A stretch of DNA of 25,418 nt from Irineochytrium annulatum (taxonomy: Eukaryota > Chytridiomycota > Chytridiomycetes > Chytridiales > Chytridiaceae). Of this stretch, positions 1-11,794 are shown piece after piece. A program made the position numbers and the translations under genes. The notes beneath the pieces were generated by a model that saw only the letters and a list, made by a program, of their open reading frames with translations, was not told the DNA's origin and did no database searches. The stretch lies in contig JADGJL010000319.1 of assembly GCA_027600665.1 (NCBI GenBank), positions 1-25,418 of the forward strand, given 5' to 3'. Each line of letters opens with the position of its first letter. Position 1 is the first letter of the stretch.

Positions 1-1
1 G

Positions 2-741
2 GGTGGCAGTAATTATGCTCCTGACACGAGCAAGAAGGTCGGTAGCATCTTGTCGTGGTTTGGAGGAGGTGGCAACGCCTCGGCGAGCCTGATAAGGACG
101 TCGTTCGTGACGTACCTAGGGCTGGCATTGCATAATTTACCTGGTAGGTGACTGGTAGGACATTCGGGCATACGCTGAATCCGTTGTCTAGAGGGCATAT
201 CGGTAGCATTAACAACAGCCTCAAGTCTCAGGCTGGGCGTTTCATTGTGCGTTGGCATAATGCTTCACAACATTCTCGGTGAGTTTTGTTGTGCCAATTA
301 GAAAAAGGACGATCCTTGACGTGCAATGCAGAGGGAATGGTCGTCGCTCTTCCGCTATGGTTCGCGACTGGCTCGCGAAGCCGCGTCCTCTTCCTTACGC
401 TCCTCAACGGCTTAATGGAGCCCCTTGGCGTTGTTATCGCTTGGCTATTCGGTGGCTTCGCCATCATCTCCGGCCCCGGTCGGGTGGAGCGCGTCCTTTG
501 CGCGGTCGCGGGCGTCATGATGTGCATCTCCTTCGTGGAGCTGATGCCGAACGCGAGGGTGTGGGTCAAAAAGGGGATCGCGGTCGCGAACTTTCCGGGG
601 GAGGATGTGGGGGCGTCGGAGGCACGCGTGAGCACGCGGGTGGTTGGCGTGCGAGTTTGGGCTTGGACGCTGTTCGGGGCGCTTTGTGGGTGGATTGTGC
701 TATCGACGGCGGATCTCATTTTGTCGAAATTGGAGATTTGA
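2..741 (+). CDS. ZIP-family (ZupT/GufA-like) divalent metal transporter, 5' end missing
   Basis: Two exons are visible: 2-143 (its start lies outside the window) and 332-741, with a 188-nt GT-AG intron (144-331). Splicing joins ...LALHNLP to EGMVVALPL and so rebuilds the HNxPEG signature of ZIP transmembrane helix 4, whose His, Asn and Glu bind the metal. Next come ATGS, the helix-5 signature NGLMEPLG with its metal-binding Glu, and VAGVMMCISFVELMPNA, which resembles helix 7 of bacterial ZupT. A final hydrophobic helix lies close to the C-terminus, as in the family. Family role: uptake of zinc and other divalent cations into the cytosol, from outside or from an organelle. Substrate and membrane cannot be told from this fragment. 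An Asn/Gly-rich stretch in exon 1 (GGGGNAS) is probably part of the variable cytosolic loop before helix 4. The gene is convergent with the next one. Confidence 0.9.
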
Positions 742-984
742 GGAGAGGCAGTGTGCATGTGCTGGCACCTGTGTTGTTTACTCTTCTTAGTGGCGATACT
801 TTATACCCACCTTCATGTTAAATCTCGTGAATGACTCAATAGACTTCGGAATTTAATTTCGATTTGGTTGTATTTGACTTTTAGATTAAACCATTTTCTA
901 GATTTATAAGTGCAACAAGCAAATCTGTACAGTATCAAAACGCTACAAATCATAGAGTCTCTTCTTTGTCTGCAGTCTACCTTT

Positions 985-3900
985 CTAAAATGCATCCTCG
1001 TCATCACCATCCACTTCCAAGTCCAACCCATCATCGGAGAATTGAATGTCCTCCTCCGCGATATCGTCGTCATCGTTAAACAAAGCCCCACCGGACCTCG
1101 GCTTCGTGAGCCCCCCGAGTTGGAATATGCCGCTTTCGTTGTCGGTTTCGCCGGCGCCGAAATCGTCGCTGTACTCCTCGTCCTCACGGGCAGAGGACTC
1201 GGACCGAGCGCCAGGCGCCAGGCCGCCATGCGTCGACGAAGCGGCCGACACACCGTCGCCGACCGGCTTCTTTAGCCAGTCTAAGCGCGAAGAAGGCTTA
1301 GGCGACGACTGGGCCGAGATGTGGGACTGCTCGCCGTCACTCAACTCGTCGGCGATGCCATTTGTCAGGAACGATGATTTCGCAATCGGCGCCTTGCTGT
1401 CGTCGGTCAGGAAGGAAGGTTTTGATGACGCCTTGGCATCATCTACGAATAATGACCGCGTTGCCGGCGGCGCCTTTTCTTCGCTTACAAGAGCAACCTT
1501 CGGTGCCGGTTTATCCTCAGCCGATTGCGTCAACTTCCCAAGTCCTGCAGCCGAACCGAAGCCCGCGTTAAGCGCGTCCTTTGATTCGAGACTGGGTCCT
1601 CCAGTTAACTTCCCCTTCAAGTAGTTGGCAGTGATGGCCGGCCGCGTGGGGCCATCCTCGTCGCCAAGGTCCGATAGGGCTAGCGAGGCGGCGGAGGATT
1701 CGAAGTCGATGCTGTCGCCGTCGGCATCTTTGGCCATGCCCGGGATTTTGTTGGATACGAGAGAGGGCGTCGAACGGATATTGAATGCCGTTAAAGGTGG
1801 GAGGCTCGAGGATATCGACCTCGACAGCGGAGGAAGGTCGCCCAACATTGACGGTTTAGGTGAAGTCGATTCCGCAGGTTTCGGGGTCGGAGAGGACGAT
1901 GGGGAGATATTTGAGGCAGTCGCCAACCTAGGTGGTGATGCGGCCGCCAAAGTTTCAGTAGGCTTTGCCGCAACTATATTGCTGGTTGCAGTGGTTTTTG
2001 GGATCGGCCTATCGAAGAAGTCATCGTCGTCACCGTCAAGATCGTCGAATTCCATCTCAAAGTCCTCCTTGATATCATCATCCGACTCACTCTGCTTGTC
2101 TTTCGAAGTAGGTTTGGGCTTTCCTAGCTTATCAGCTGCAACATCGCTAAGTAGCTCCTGCGACGTCGTGCGCGAACGCAAATGCGTCCTCGCCTGCTGG
2201 ATGTCCTTTTGCAACGGTGATTCTGGGTCCGTTCTTCCACTGAGCGCATCCTTCTCTTTCTCCGCGCTTTGCGGTGATGGAGTGGTGCTCTCAGATTTCA
2301 GCAGTACGCCAGCAGTTGGCTTCGGCGCGACTTGTGTCTTGTCCACAAGCGCCTGCATCCCTCCTGGTTTTGATCCACTGTCTTTTAATGAAGCCATCGA
2401 GCTCGAGAACGAAGCGATGGTTTCCAGCGCCTTCGGGGCATCCGCGACCTTGCTCCGTACGGGTCCCGACCCCAGGAGGCTCGGCGCCGACACGTAGGTG
2501 GTTAGTCCGCGGCCGCCGTCGTCCGAGTCCACCGAATAATTGTCGTCCTCGAACTCCTCCGAATTCGACGGGTCCTCCCCATCCCCGTCGTCACTGAACT
2601 CGTCCGATTGGAGAACAACCGCTGGGAGCCCACCAATCCCCGGCTCGAGCACCTTCTGTTTCAGATGCGGCTTCATGCTGCCAATGCCCGGCGGGGTCGC
2701 GCTTTCGGCGTCCTTGTGGGCGGTAGACGGGTTCCGGCGCGGTGTTGTAAGCTCCTCGATAGACTCTGCGAAAAGCGTCTTTTGTTCACGGGATGATACT
2801 GAGACACGGCGGTGGCGGTGGGTTGGTGGCGAGTCCGGCGCGTCTCCATTCTCCGAGTCGGCATCTGCGGCGGACTTGGTCGTTGTAGCCGCTTGCACCG
2901 GGAAGGTAGGCTTCGGCGGAGGCACAAAAGGCTTTTCAACAAGTTCTGCGGCCAAGGGAGATGACTTCGGTAGATCAGATGATGTCAATGAGGTTCTGAC
3001 ATGGCTTATTAGATCAGGCGCTGGGCTCGCGTGCCTCGATGTCTCTGTAATCTCCTTCTCCGCATCTTTCTTCATCCACCAAAATGCGGCGGGCCCTGAG
3101 GCGCTGCCTTCATCGTCCTCATTCGCGGAACTGCTCGATTTCTCGTTCGCTTCATTCCCTTCGTCTTCCTCCGGAAAATCGCTTATCTCCTCATCAATTT
3201 CCTCGTTATCCGACTCTAGGTCCCCAACGTTGTGCCGAATCGACGTGCCGGCAAAGGTGGAACCCTTCAACGCCATACGCCTGGCGCTAGACGCTGACAT
3301 TGATGATTCGTCGTCCCACTCGTTGTTCTCCTTCTCGCCGTCAAAGGATTTCTGTCCATAAAGATATAGTTTGTGAGACATTAACTATTTTAACCCAAAT
3401 GAGCTTGTTGTGGCACCGTACCTGAACGTCGTATTTATAGCCCGGATCGCCTGGTTTAATCAGTTTCTTTACAAATTCCGATTCCATCTTGTTTTTCACC
3501 GCTTCAAGTTCATCATCCCTGTCCAAAGCGCTTAGAGAACGTTAAAAACCTGGCCACTAACGTAAGCTTGTTAAGATTCAGCTTCCCGTCAACGACGGGA
3601 GGCTTCGCAATCGGCTTCTGTTCTGCAGCTTTCGTGTCTCGTATAATAGGCTTCGGAGGCGGAACGTTTGTTGCGTTGAATCCGCTGCCGACCAATTTGT
3701 CGGGAAGAGGAGGTAGGCCGGCTAGGGGCTTTGAAAATGGGCTTATCGAGGCCATAGTCGCCTCCGGCTTCAATGCGGGCTTTATCACCACGTCCACTTT
3801 TGAGGCGCTCACAGGCTGTTCCGCTGGCAGTCCCGCATGCTCCCTAATCTTGTTGATCATGAACTCAATCTGTTGATAGTCAGAATTTTTAACCAGCACT

Positions 3901-4291
3901 TGCTCGTACCTGACCGGACTTCACTTGCTTGAGGACGGGGTGACGCTCGACGAGATCCACGGCGATAGCGCGGGTGGAGGGAGCCTTTGGAGCATTATAA
4001 TCAGACGAATTTGGGGTGGCCACAAGCAAAGACCGGATCGGAATCTTCCGCCTTCGACTTTTGCCTTCACAATGATTGAGCTCAGCGTCTGATCACGAAG
4101 TCTCCACCTGTGGAGTTGTCCTTGTAGATAATGTAGAGGGTCGGCTTCTTGTAGCGCAGCCCGATCTTTTGCGGGAGGAACTTCACCGACGATCCGGACG
4201 TGTCCCCGAGAGACGGCCTAGGGGATGACGATGGCACCGGCCCGGGGTCCGTCATTCGCGAAAACATCCCCCCGCCTGATCGCACGTGCAT
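985..4291 (-). CDS. CEP19-like basal-body/centriolar protein with a long acidic C-terminal extension
   Basis: Exons on the minus strand: 4291-4108, 4064-3910, 3869-3562, 3518-3422, 3351-985 (1036 aa); introns of 43, 40, 43 and 70 nt. Spliced together they match CEP19 in order: KIGLRYKKPTLYIIYK (residues 42-57; CEP19 has a CGIRFQPPAIILIYE-type start), GKSRRRKIPIR, a HPVLKQVKSGQIEFMINKI helix, LNKLTDDELEAVK, GYKYDVQ, and NEWDDES near residue 258. Each junction restores a CEP19-like block, so the splice model is well supported. Known role of CEP19: it sits at the mother centriole/basal body and recruits RABL2 to start intraflagellar transport. Mammalian CEP19 is only about 160 aa and ends near the GWDTES block. 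Here about 770 further residues follow, Ser/Asp/Glu-rich and apparently disordered, ending in runs such as DDDDIAEEDIQFSDD. The start is uncertain: ATGs at 4291, 4267 and 4255 are all in frame and all upstream of the conserved core. Confidence 0.86.
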
Positions 4292-4463
4292 GACCACCCT
4301 ATTTGAAGCCCGTCACCAGTGTGTCAAAGTAACTTTCACGTCTTTTACCATGTTACAGTAAAATATCTATTAAAGGCCCCGTTCTTGCCCAAAAAAAAGT
4401 AGGAAGAAGATTTAAAAAATGCGATGAACTAGTATAGAAACTCTAAGCCGTCAGCATCAAAGC

Positions 4464-7400
4464 TCATGGTGACACCACACCCTCCCTAGCATCTCCAACT
4501 ATACCAAAGACTTCGTCCGCCAACCTCTCCATGAACTCCTGCAAAGCCATTCGCACATCTGCTCGGTCCACCCCAAGCATTTTGATGCCGAGCCTAAAGA
4601 ACTTCGGCAGTTGTGTTCTTAATTTCCCGTATCGCTGTGCCGTAAGGGCGCCAGTTGACAACGCCCGTGAGCCCCATCCAGCAACGCCACCCTGGCCCCA
4701 CCACCCGTCCATATGTAACAGCTCTTTGAAGATCATTACAACGACAGGACCCCAAAGGGCGATGTCTCTCGCATTCTGCTGCTGATCATGCAGGAATCCC
4801 ACGAAACGCTCGAACACATCCTCTGTTTCCTTCACCAACATATCTGCCACATTGTCGACAACGACCTCTGCCGGGACCTCCTCTTCTCTACGAGACAACG
4901 GCGCTTGTTGATCGTCACCCATCGCCCGATAGACCGCAAACAAAAGTCTAATATGTGCGGCCAGGGCAATAGTCTCCTGTTTCACCAGGTTCGGCAGCTG
5001 TTGCACGAGGCCTCGACGCCAGATGGCATGCCGGAGATCGTAATCCGAGTTAAATGCCCTGGCGACAGCGTAAGATTCGTGGATGCACCGAAGCCATCGT
5101 GTCCGAAATTCCAGCGGTATCACGGTGATAGCGATTCGTGTTGCGCTTGCTTGCGTTGCTGATATAGGACTTATTGGGCTCGTTACACTCGGCGATTGCG
5201 GGCTAACCACTGATGGGACCAATGCTGACGCCAGCGTGAGAGACGACACGGTACTGCCCTTTCGGCTAGGTCCCGGAATCAACTCCGTTAAGGCTACATC
5301 CCGAACGGCCTGTAGCAACTCGATATGTGTTACGCACTTGACAATCGTGTGGTCAAAATCGAGCGTCTCCAAAGTGACTGGCTGACTGGCCCTCAATGCT
5401 GCAGCCTTGCCTTCAGTGATTACTTCAGCGAGAACAGCAGCGGTGTTAAATGCCGGATTGATTGGCGTCAAAATAGGTGCTGCAGAAGTCGCTGCGCTTT
5501 TAGGGCCGTAGTCACAGTTTAATAACTCGGCGGGAGACGTAATAAGGAACGCCGACTCGACAGCAGAAGTGACAACATTCCAACACCCTGCTTTGCTGAA
5601 TCGGCCTACATTTTTCTGAATAAACTGATGAAGGCAGATTTGCCCCGTCGTTGCTAACTATTAAACCGTTAGCTTCTGCCAGGCGCCATTTCAACATACT
5701 TTCTCATCTCGTCGCTTTAGCATCAAGATTATTAAATCCAAAGCTTCTTGAACAAGCCCACCGCCACCACCGGATACAATATCAAAGACGTCAGTGAACA
5801 GATCAACAAGAAGCCGTAATCCTTGAATCCAAATGGATGTGCTTCCCTCCTTTGATCCTGGATTTGTAGAAGTCTCGTCCGCATCTCGACCCTCCGCGAA
5901 CTCCTTCAAATCCTCGAAGATAGGCAAGATGACGCTCCGGAATATGTTTTTCCAATACTTTACGTCGAACAACAGGCAAGCTGCACGGAGTGTCTCGAAT
6001 AATGAATCCAGCGCCCTCGTTCTGACTAACAAGCTTTCCGAGTCGATCACAACTCTCGACAGTGCGGATAGGATAGGGAACCACTTCAGAACGAAATGAT
6101 CCTCACTGATGATGCCGTTGGGTAACAAGTATGGTTGGGACTTGCCCGGTATTAAAGTGCTCGAAGAGTTTTGTGGTGTCGGATGGAAATGCTGGGGTGG
6201 TAGGGGCCCGCCGTCATGACTCCGACGCGCCCTTCCCTTCATCTCCTCCGCCTCTTCCTCGGCCAACTGCACCAGATGCTTCGCGCAGAACTGAAGCACT
6301 TGAATGGAACCCGTGACGACATCGTCGTGGACAGCGCCTGATCCCTTCAACAGCGCGAACTCGGCCAAACAAGCGACGTAATCCACAAATCCTCCAGCAT
6401 GGATAACAACGGTGAAGTGTTCCTTAAAAATAATTTGCACGATATCAAAAGATGCCTCAACAAGTCGCTCATCGCTCTCCTTTGGTTGCGCGGCTTTCGA
6501 TAACACCACGAAAATCGACTTCCAACCGGAACGAATACTTCCCGCTCTTGCAGCAATCATCTAAGAAGACGGTTAAGCTTCTTACGATAAAGTTCGTGAT
6601 TCAGACCTGAGAAAGACTGTTTAATATCAGCTCCCGAATGCCCGAGTCGGTGTTATGCCGCATAATCCATTCAAAGCTTTTTAAGAGCTCGTTCTGAGTC
6701 GAGAAGTGACCCAACTCCTCCTTCTCCAAAAACTTCATGTTAAGCTGGCGTAACGCGTCCACGGCGAAGGTCGACACTGCGACATTGGGATGGGTGCCAA
6801 CAGTATTGAAATATGGTTGAAGAATTCTTCGACGAGTAAGTATCCAAAACAACGCTCACTATTGCTCACCTCCAAATCTGACTCCACTCGTACCGAATCC
6901 GCAGCATATTGTAATAAGCAATTTCAACAATCTTCTGCAAAAGGTACATCCGCGGCGGCCCATTATCCAGCCGTAGACTAGCGGCGGTAATTACTGTACC
7001 GGCTGGAGACGCGCCAACTGGCGTTGTAACTGACGCGGCGTTGCCGCCAGGGTGTATCCCGAGTGCGAGGACTGACGGATCTAGACCAACTTCCTCGAGA
7101 CTGACGTAACAAAGCGCTCGGAAGAAGTGGCAGATCGCAGCGCCAGATAGGGTTACTGTTGTCGAAAAGATCCGATCAACAGCCACCACAGTAGTCTGCG
7201 TTGAAAACTCCGCGATCAACCGCTCAAGCGCTGGCGAGGGACGGAACGTCGGCCCACCTGCGCTTAGAGATAGCACGTGATCGTCCGGACGAGCGTTATT
7301 TATTGATGGCCGCGTTGTGGCTGAGGAAACGCCGAAGAAGCTATACGAGGAGTTCGCTGCAGTAGGGTCCATGCTTCGGCGGCTCCCATCTAAGCTCTTT

Positions 7401-10400
7401 CGGGCAATCGCCTGCATGGGATCAACGCCATTGCGGTTCCCAATCAGTTGCAATCGCTCAAGCTGACTGATTGCCTGCAACGCTTGAAGCCAAGACGTTT
7501 CTAGATACTCTCCAAGACTTACAGCTTGGTTAGTAAGCGATATGATATTTGAAGCTTACCTGTTGCTAAGAGCAATAAGCGTCTTTATTGCTTTGACGTT
7601 CTTTGGCCGGATTTCACCAAAATGCGCAAGGCCGGTCAGCTTATACAAACTGGTTGCAAACGCGTCGCGCTCCGTCTCCATTCGAAAAAGCGCAGCAATG
7701 CGAATACCACCAGCGAAGCCCTGAAGGCAGAGTTCGTACACCTTCGGCTCGCCTGTCTTTCCATCAGACGCCTCCTCAACAGATTCGGAGTCATCAACGG
7801 CCGATTCAAAAAGTAAGGAAAGGGCCGCCATCAATGGCCACGAAGCGGCTGTGAACATTGGACGAGCCAGCTCAGGCTGCGTTGCCGGACGGAAAGGGAT
7901 GAGCGAGCGACCCTGGCCGGCGCTCTTCATCAGCATCTGACTCTTCTTTTGGACATGTGCCATCTCCTTATGGTAAAGCTCCATTCTTTGCCGTTCGCTC
8001 AAATTGCCCGCGCCCCATCTTCTCAAAGATTAGTCGAACCCCATTAATCCTGCACATACCCAATAGCCAGCTCAGCAAACTTTCCTGCCTGCTCCTCCTC
8101 CATAATGATCTCATTTGACTGGATCTCTTCGAAAATCCCAACCAAGAAGCTCTCCGGCAGATCTGCGTTGTCGTTGATACCTCTATTGTTCGAGATAAAC
8201 TCTTGCTTCTCCATCCGGTTCTTGATCTGGGAACTATGTTGATCCGTGTTCAACATGATGACAGAGAAAGCGAGAACGTAGGCAGTGTCAGCTTTAGCAA
8301 ACACCGTCGGGTTGTTTTCACAGTATCTATCCGCAAACTTCTCCATGATGCGGTCAATCTGCACACGATAGTTGGCCGGCTTTATAGACAAAAACACCAA
8401 AATTGCGTACCTTCTGTGCCTCACCCGGCAATCTAAAGCTCTGCAAGAACGTCCGCAACGCCGTAACAAAGCCGACGTCGGCAAAGTCCATCAAGTCGAC
8501 GAAGGCATGCATAACCTTGATTTTAAAGCTATCAGCCTCACCAAGATAGTCGCCAATCGCCGCCTTGTCCAGCCCAGGTGTCGTTGCCAGAAACTTAGCG
8601 ATAGCCGTCGGCTCCTCGGCAATAAACCCGTGGTTTATAAAAAATTGGACGCCCTTCATAGGTTTTTGCTCAAACAACCTCAATCCCTGCTTCAGCAACA
8701 ACTTTCGAGATGCGATTTCCTCGATTTGCGACGGATCTTCATCGCCCGTTGGCGTGCCAGCCAGTGTAGACCCTGCGAGCCCTGGAGACCCCATAAGAAC
8801 ACCGGACCCCATCGGGTCCAAAGAAGAGGAGGACGAGTTGATGTGCGACGACACCATCGAGACGCTGTGAAGAGGGTGCTTGTTCAACACGACAGGATTT
8901 GATTGATGCGTCGGTGCCAGCGCATCAAGGAACGAGCGGGCTGCTGACTCCATAGAGACATTTGTGGAGCGCGTCCCATCGATAGACCTGGCCGGCGTTG
9001 ACACCGACAACTCCTGCGAGATCGGAGCTGGCGAGTTTCCCCTATCTGACGCAGTCGACGTCGATGCGGCCCCCTCCGTTACACCCAAGGGTTCCGTCAC
9101 GGTGATATTGCCTTCGATTGCCTTCGGTTTCCCATGAATAGGAACGTTCGGTGCAAGCTCGGCGCTCCAGTCGACCAGCGAGTTAATGATTGCAACGAGG
9201 CAGACAAGCCCCCGCAGCCGGAGACGTTTGTCCTGTGCCCGGACGAGGTCACCTTTCAAATCTAGGCCCGCAGCAGAGGCGGCATATCCCATCAATGTCA
9301 TTGGTGCAGGTGCCACTGTTGACTCTTTGCCTTGCGCGACCCTTGCGCACACGCTCACAATTCTTTCAAAAAGGGATACAGTCGCCAAGTCGCAGTCGTA
9401 GTTGATATACAAGTCGACCAGCGTTTGCGGATTCTCGCAGATCTTCAGCAAGCCCTGCAGCACTAATGACTTTTGCTTATAGGTCGAATTGCCCATTTCC
9501 AAAATGTGCAAATAGACAGTATTCAGCAACACCTTGCCAGAGGTCAGCAGAAAGATCATCGGTGCCAACTTTTACCTCCACTTCGGTCTTTAACTTGCTC
9601 CTGTAATACCGAATTAACATGAGGAAAATCGACAAGCTAAGTTCAAAAAGCAACGGATTTGTAGTAATCCCGTTCCTTGAAACGCTTGCTGAAATGTTCG
9701 TTTTAATCAGGTCCGTAAACAACTCGTCATTGAGCAACACGGATCCCGCATTATTGAGCACCGAAAGGATCAACTCCAACGCAAGGCATCTTGCCCGGAC
9801 GGTGAGAGGAGAGAGTTCGTCGGAAGGGAGTGCGGCCGCTGCGGTAACGGAAGCGACACTGAAGGTCGCGGTGAGAGACGGGGGACCGTTATCAGTCTGG
9901 GTAGACAGACGACATAGCAGTCTGAACACGAGAAAAACGTCCCTACGGAGCAGCTCGTTGTAGTATGCGATCGTCGGATCGTACGGGTTAGGTGCTGAGG
10001 AGGCGTCCAGCGTCTCGAGCTGCGTCGTAACAGGTCCGGTAGAAACGGGTGTCACTAGGTTTGGTGGCAAGGGTGGTCGATCTGATGTCAACATCACAGC
10101 CTCCGACACCCCACCGTCGGCAGCCGCCTCGCCGTCCCCCGCTCCTTCGATAGCCGCCTCGCCTTCACCCTCCCGAGTTATCGTTTTGGAGGACGTCGGC
10201 ACTACAACATCGTCACCAATGCTCTCTGGCTGAGGCGGGTCGGCCGTGGCAGCCGCCAGCGTTTCTGCCACCATGATTTCCTTCGCTATTCGTTCCGCCG
10301 ACGGCGGTTCCCCATCCGCCAACGTTTCCGTAGCGCTTCCATCCGTCTCCGAGTCCGGAACCCCAATGACCTCGACGGCTTCGACAGCTTCTGTGACTAC

Positions 10401-11474
10401 CCTCTCCCGATCCGGTTCCACGTCGCCACTTCTCGGCACGGTGTTTGCTGGCGGCACCGGAGGCGTCCGCATTTGCTCGGACCCGGAGAATAGCTCGCCG
10501 CTCTTTTGTAGCACCTCGGAGTATCGTTCCATCCGCGAGAAGATCAAGTTCACCATCTGAGTCAACGATGCCTTCGCCGTCACTTGATTTGTCGGGCTTT
10601 TCGAGTGCAGGTGGATGTTGAAGCAGGTTTGGATGACTTTAAGCAACGACACCCCATGCACTTCGCATGCCGTCGAGGTCACAGCCGTCAAAAGCACCTT
10701 TAAAACCTGCAGTTGAACGGCGTCGTCTGTAGAAGCCCCCGTGAAGGTTGTGCAGGTCGTATGAATGATGTCGTCGATCAAGAAAGCTGGGGATGAAGGC
10801 ATACTACTCTCCGAAGTTCGACTAGCGATACTTCTACGCGATGGAATGTCCGACCCTGCTCATGTTAGCATACTGCTTGCGCCGTAAAGACCTACCCGAT
10901 CCAATCACGGCCTCCGTCGGCGTGCGTGTCAGCGGCGGCGATGATGCATCCAGGTTCGACAGATCGTTCTGCTGGCTCGTCCCAGCTACCTTAGCAGCGG
11001 CCGCCGCAGATGCGGAAGCTGCCGACGGAGCCTGGGACCCGCTCGGACCGAAGTGTGACCACGGCAGGGCACCGCGGAGCACTTTGTGCGCCATCATCTT
11101 CTGCAGGCCATCGAGCGACGTCTCCCGCACCTTCGGCGTGTTAACCGGCTGACACGCCAGCCGGAATGGCAGCCAGTACTTGTCGGCCCTGCATGCGGAG
11201 GAACGTTAGTTCCTCCCACAGCGAACGAGGTGGATCCGGCCGTAAATACCCAGCCCATGCGACGAACGCAGGGTCTGATCGCGACGGGGAACACGTACAT
11301 CATGTCCGTTGAGGCATCCCCGCCCGCAGAGACGACATCATCCTTCTCAATCGCCAGCTCCTCCATGGCCGTCGTAATCGACTCCCGCAGGTCCTTCGCA
11401 GCCTTGGAGCCCGCCCCGGCGACATTGGCCTCGACCAGCAGACGGTCGAGGCATGCTTTCACAAGGTCCGCCAT
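4464..11474 (-). CDS. SEC7: SEC7/BIG-type ARF guanine-nucleotide exchange factor
   Basis: Ten exons: 11474-11299, 11188-10896, 10855-9576, 9532-8411, 8358-8060, 8018-7560, 7517-6870, 6826-6607, 6560-5700, 5657-4464; nine introns of 40-52 nt, the first 110 nt. The product is 2183 aa (yeast Sec7 about 2000). An N-terminal DCB region includes LPFRLACQ and KVRETSLDGLQKM. The HUS region carries the NYDCD box (627-631). The catalytic Sec7 domain spans about 857-1045, with the RLPGEAQKIDR loop whose Glu954 is the family's 'glutamic finger', and VIMLNTDQHS. HDS repeats follow, with NVKAIKTLI, WSQIW, FAVDALRQL and KFLEKEELGHF typical of BIG/Sec7. Role: activates ARF1-class GTPases at the trans-Golgi for coat recruitment. 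An Ala/Glu/Ser-rich low-complexity insert of roughly 120 residues sits between DCB and HUS. One intron falls directly after GEAQK in the catalytic loop. ATG 11474 opens a MADLVKACLDRLL helix typical of the family start. Confidence 0.95.
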
Positions 11475-11794
11475 CCGATCGTGGCCGGCGTCAACGGATC
11501 GCCGGCAGGGGCGACGCGTGATGGACTTTCGGAGTCAAGTTCAGAATGACTTGTTGCTGCCAACGTGGCCCTTGGGATAAAGCTAGCGACGAGAAACAAC
11601 CGGTCTTCACTTCAACAAACAAATTGTTATAAACCGAGTCTATGATGGTACAGCTTGGACGCACGAAAAGAGAAACAATCCAGATCAAAAACAAAAAAAC
11701 AAGAAACAGGAACTAGCATTTGGCATGCCAATAGCAACAACATACAAAAAAAGAGGAAAAAAAGAGGACAGTTCAGGCGATCGAGTGGGTAGTC
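11475..11794. other. Intergenic region between SEC7 start and SREBP-like stop
   Basis: 320 bp containing the SEC7 5' flank and the SREBP-like 3' flank. The part near 11680-11765 is A-rich on the + strand (T-rich on the transcribed minus strand), which fits the 3' UTR of the SREBP-like gene. No convincing ORF, repeat or RNA gene was seen. Confidence 0.7.

Noticed and set aside
1625..3361. Long Ser-rich plus-strand ORFs (1625-2497 and 2540-3361)
   Set aside because: They are antisense shadows of the acidic CEP19-like tail: Asp/Glu/Ser codons read in reverse give Ser/Val/Ile-rich protein. They have no domain, and the minus-strand frame continues unbroken.
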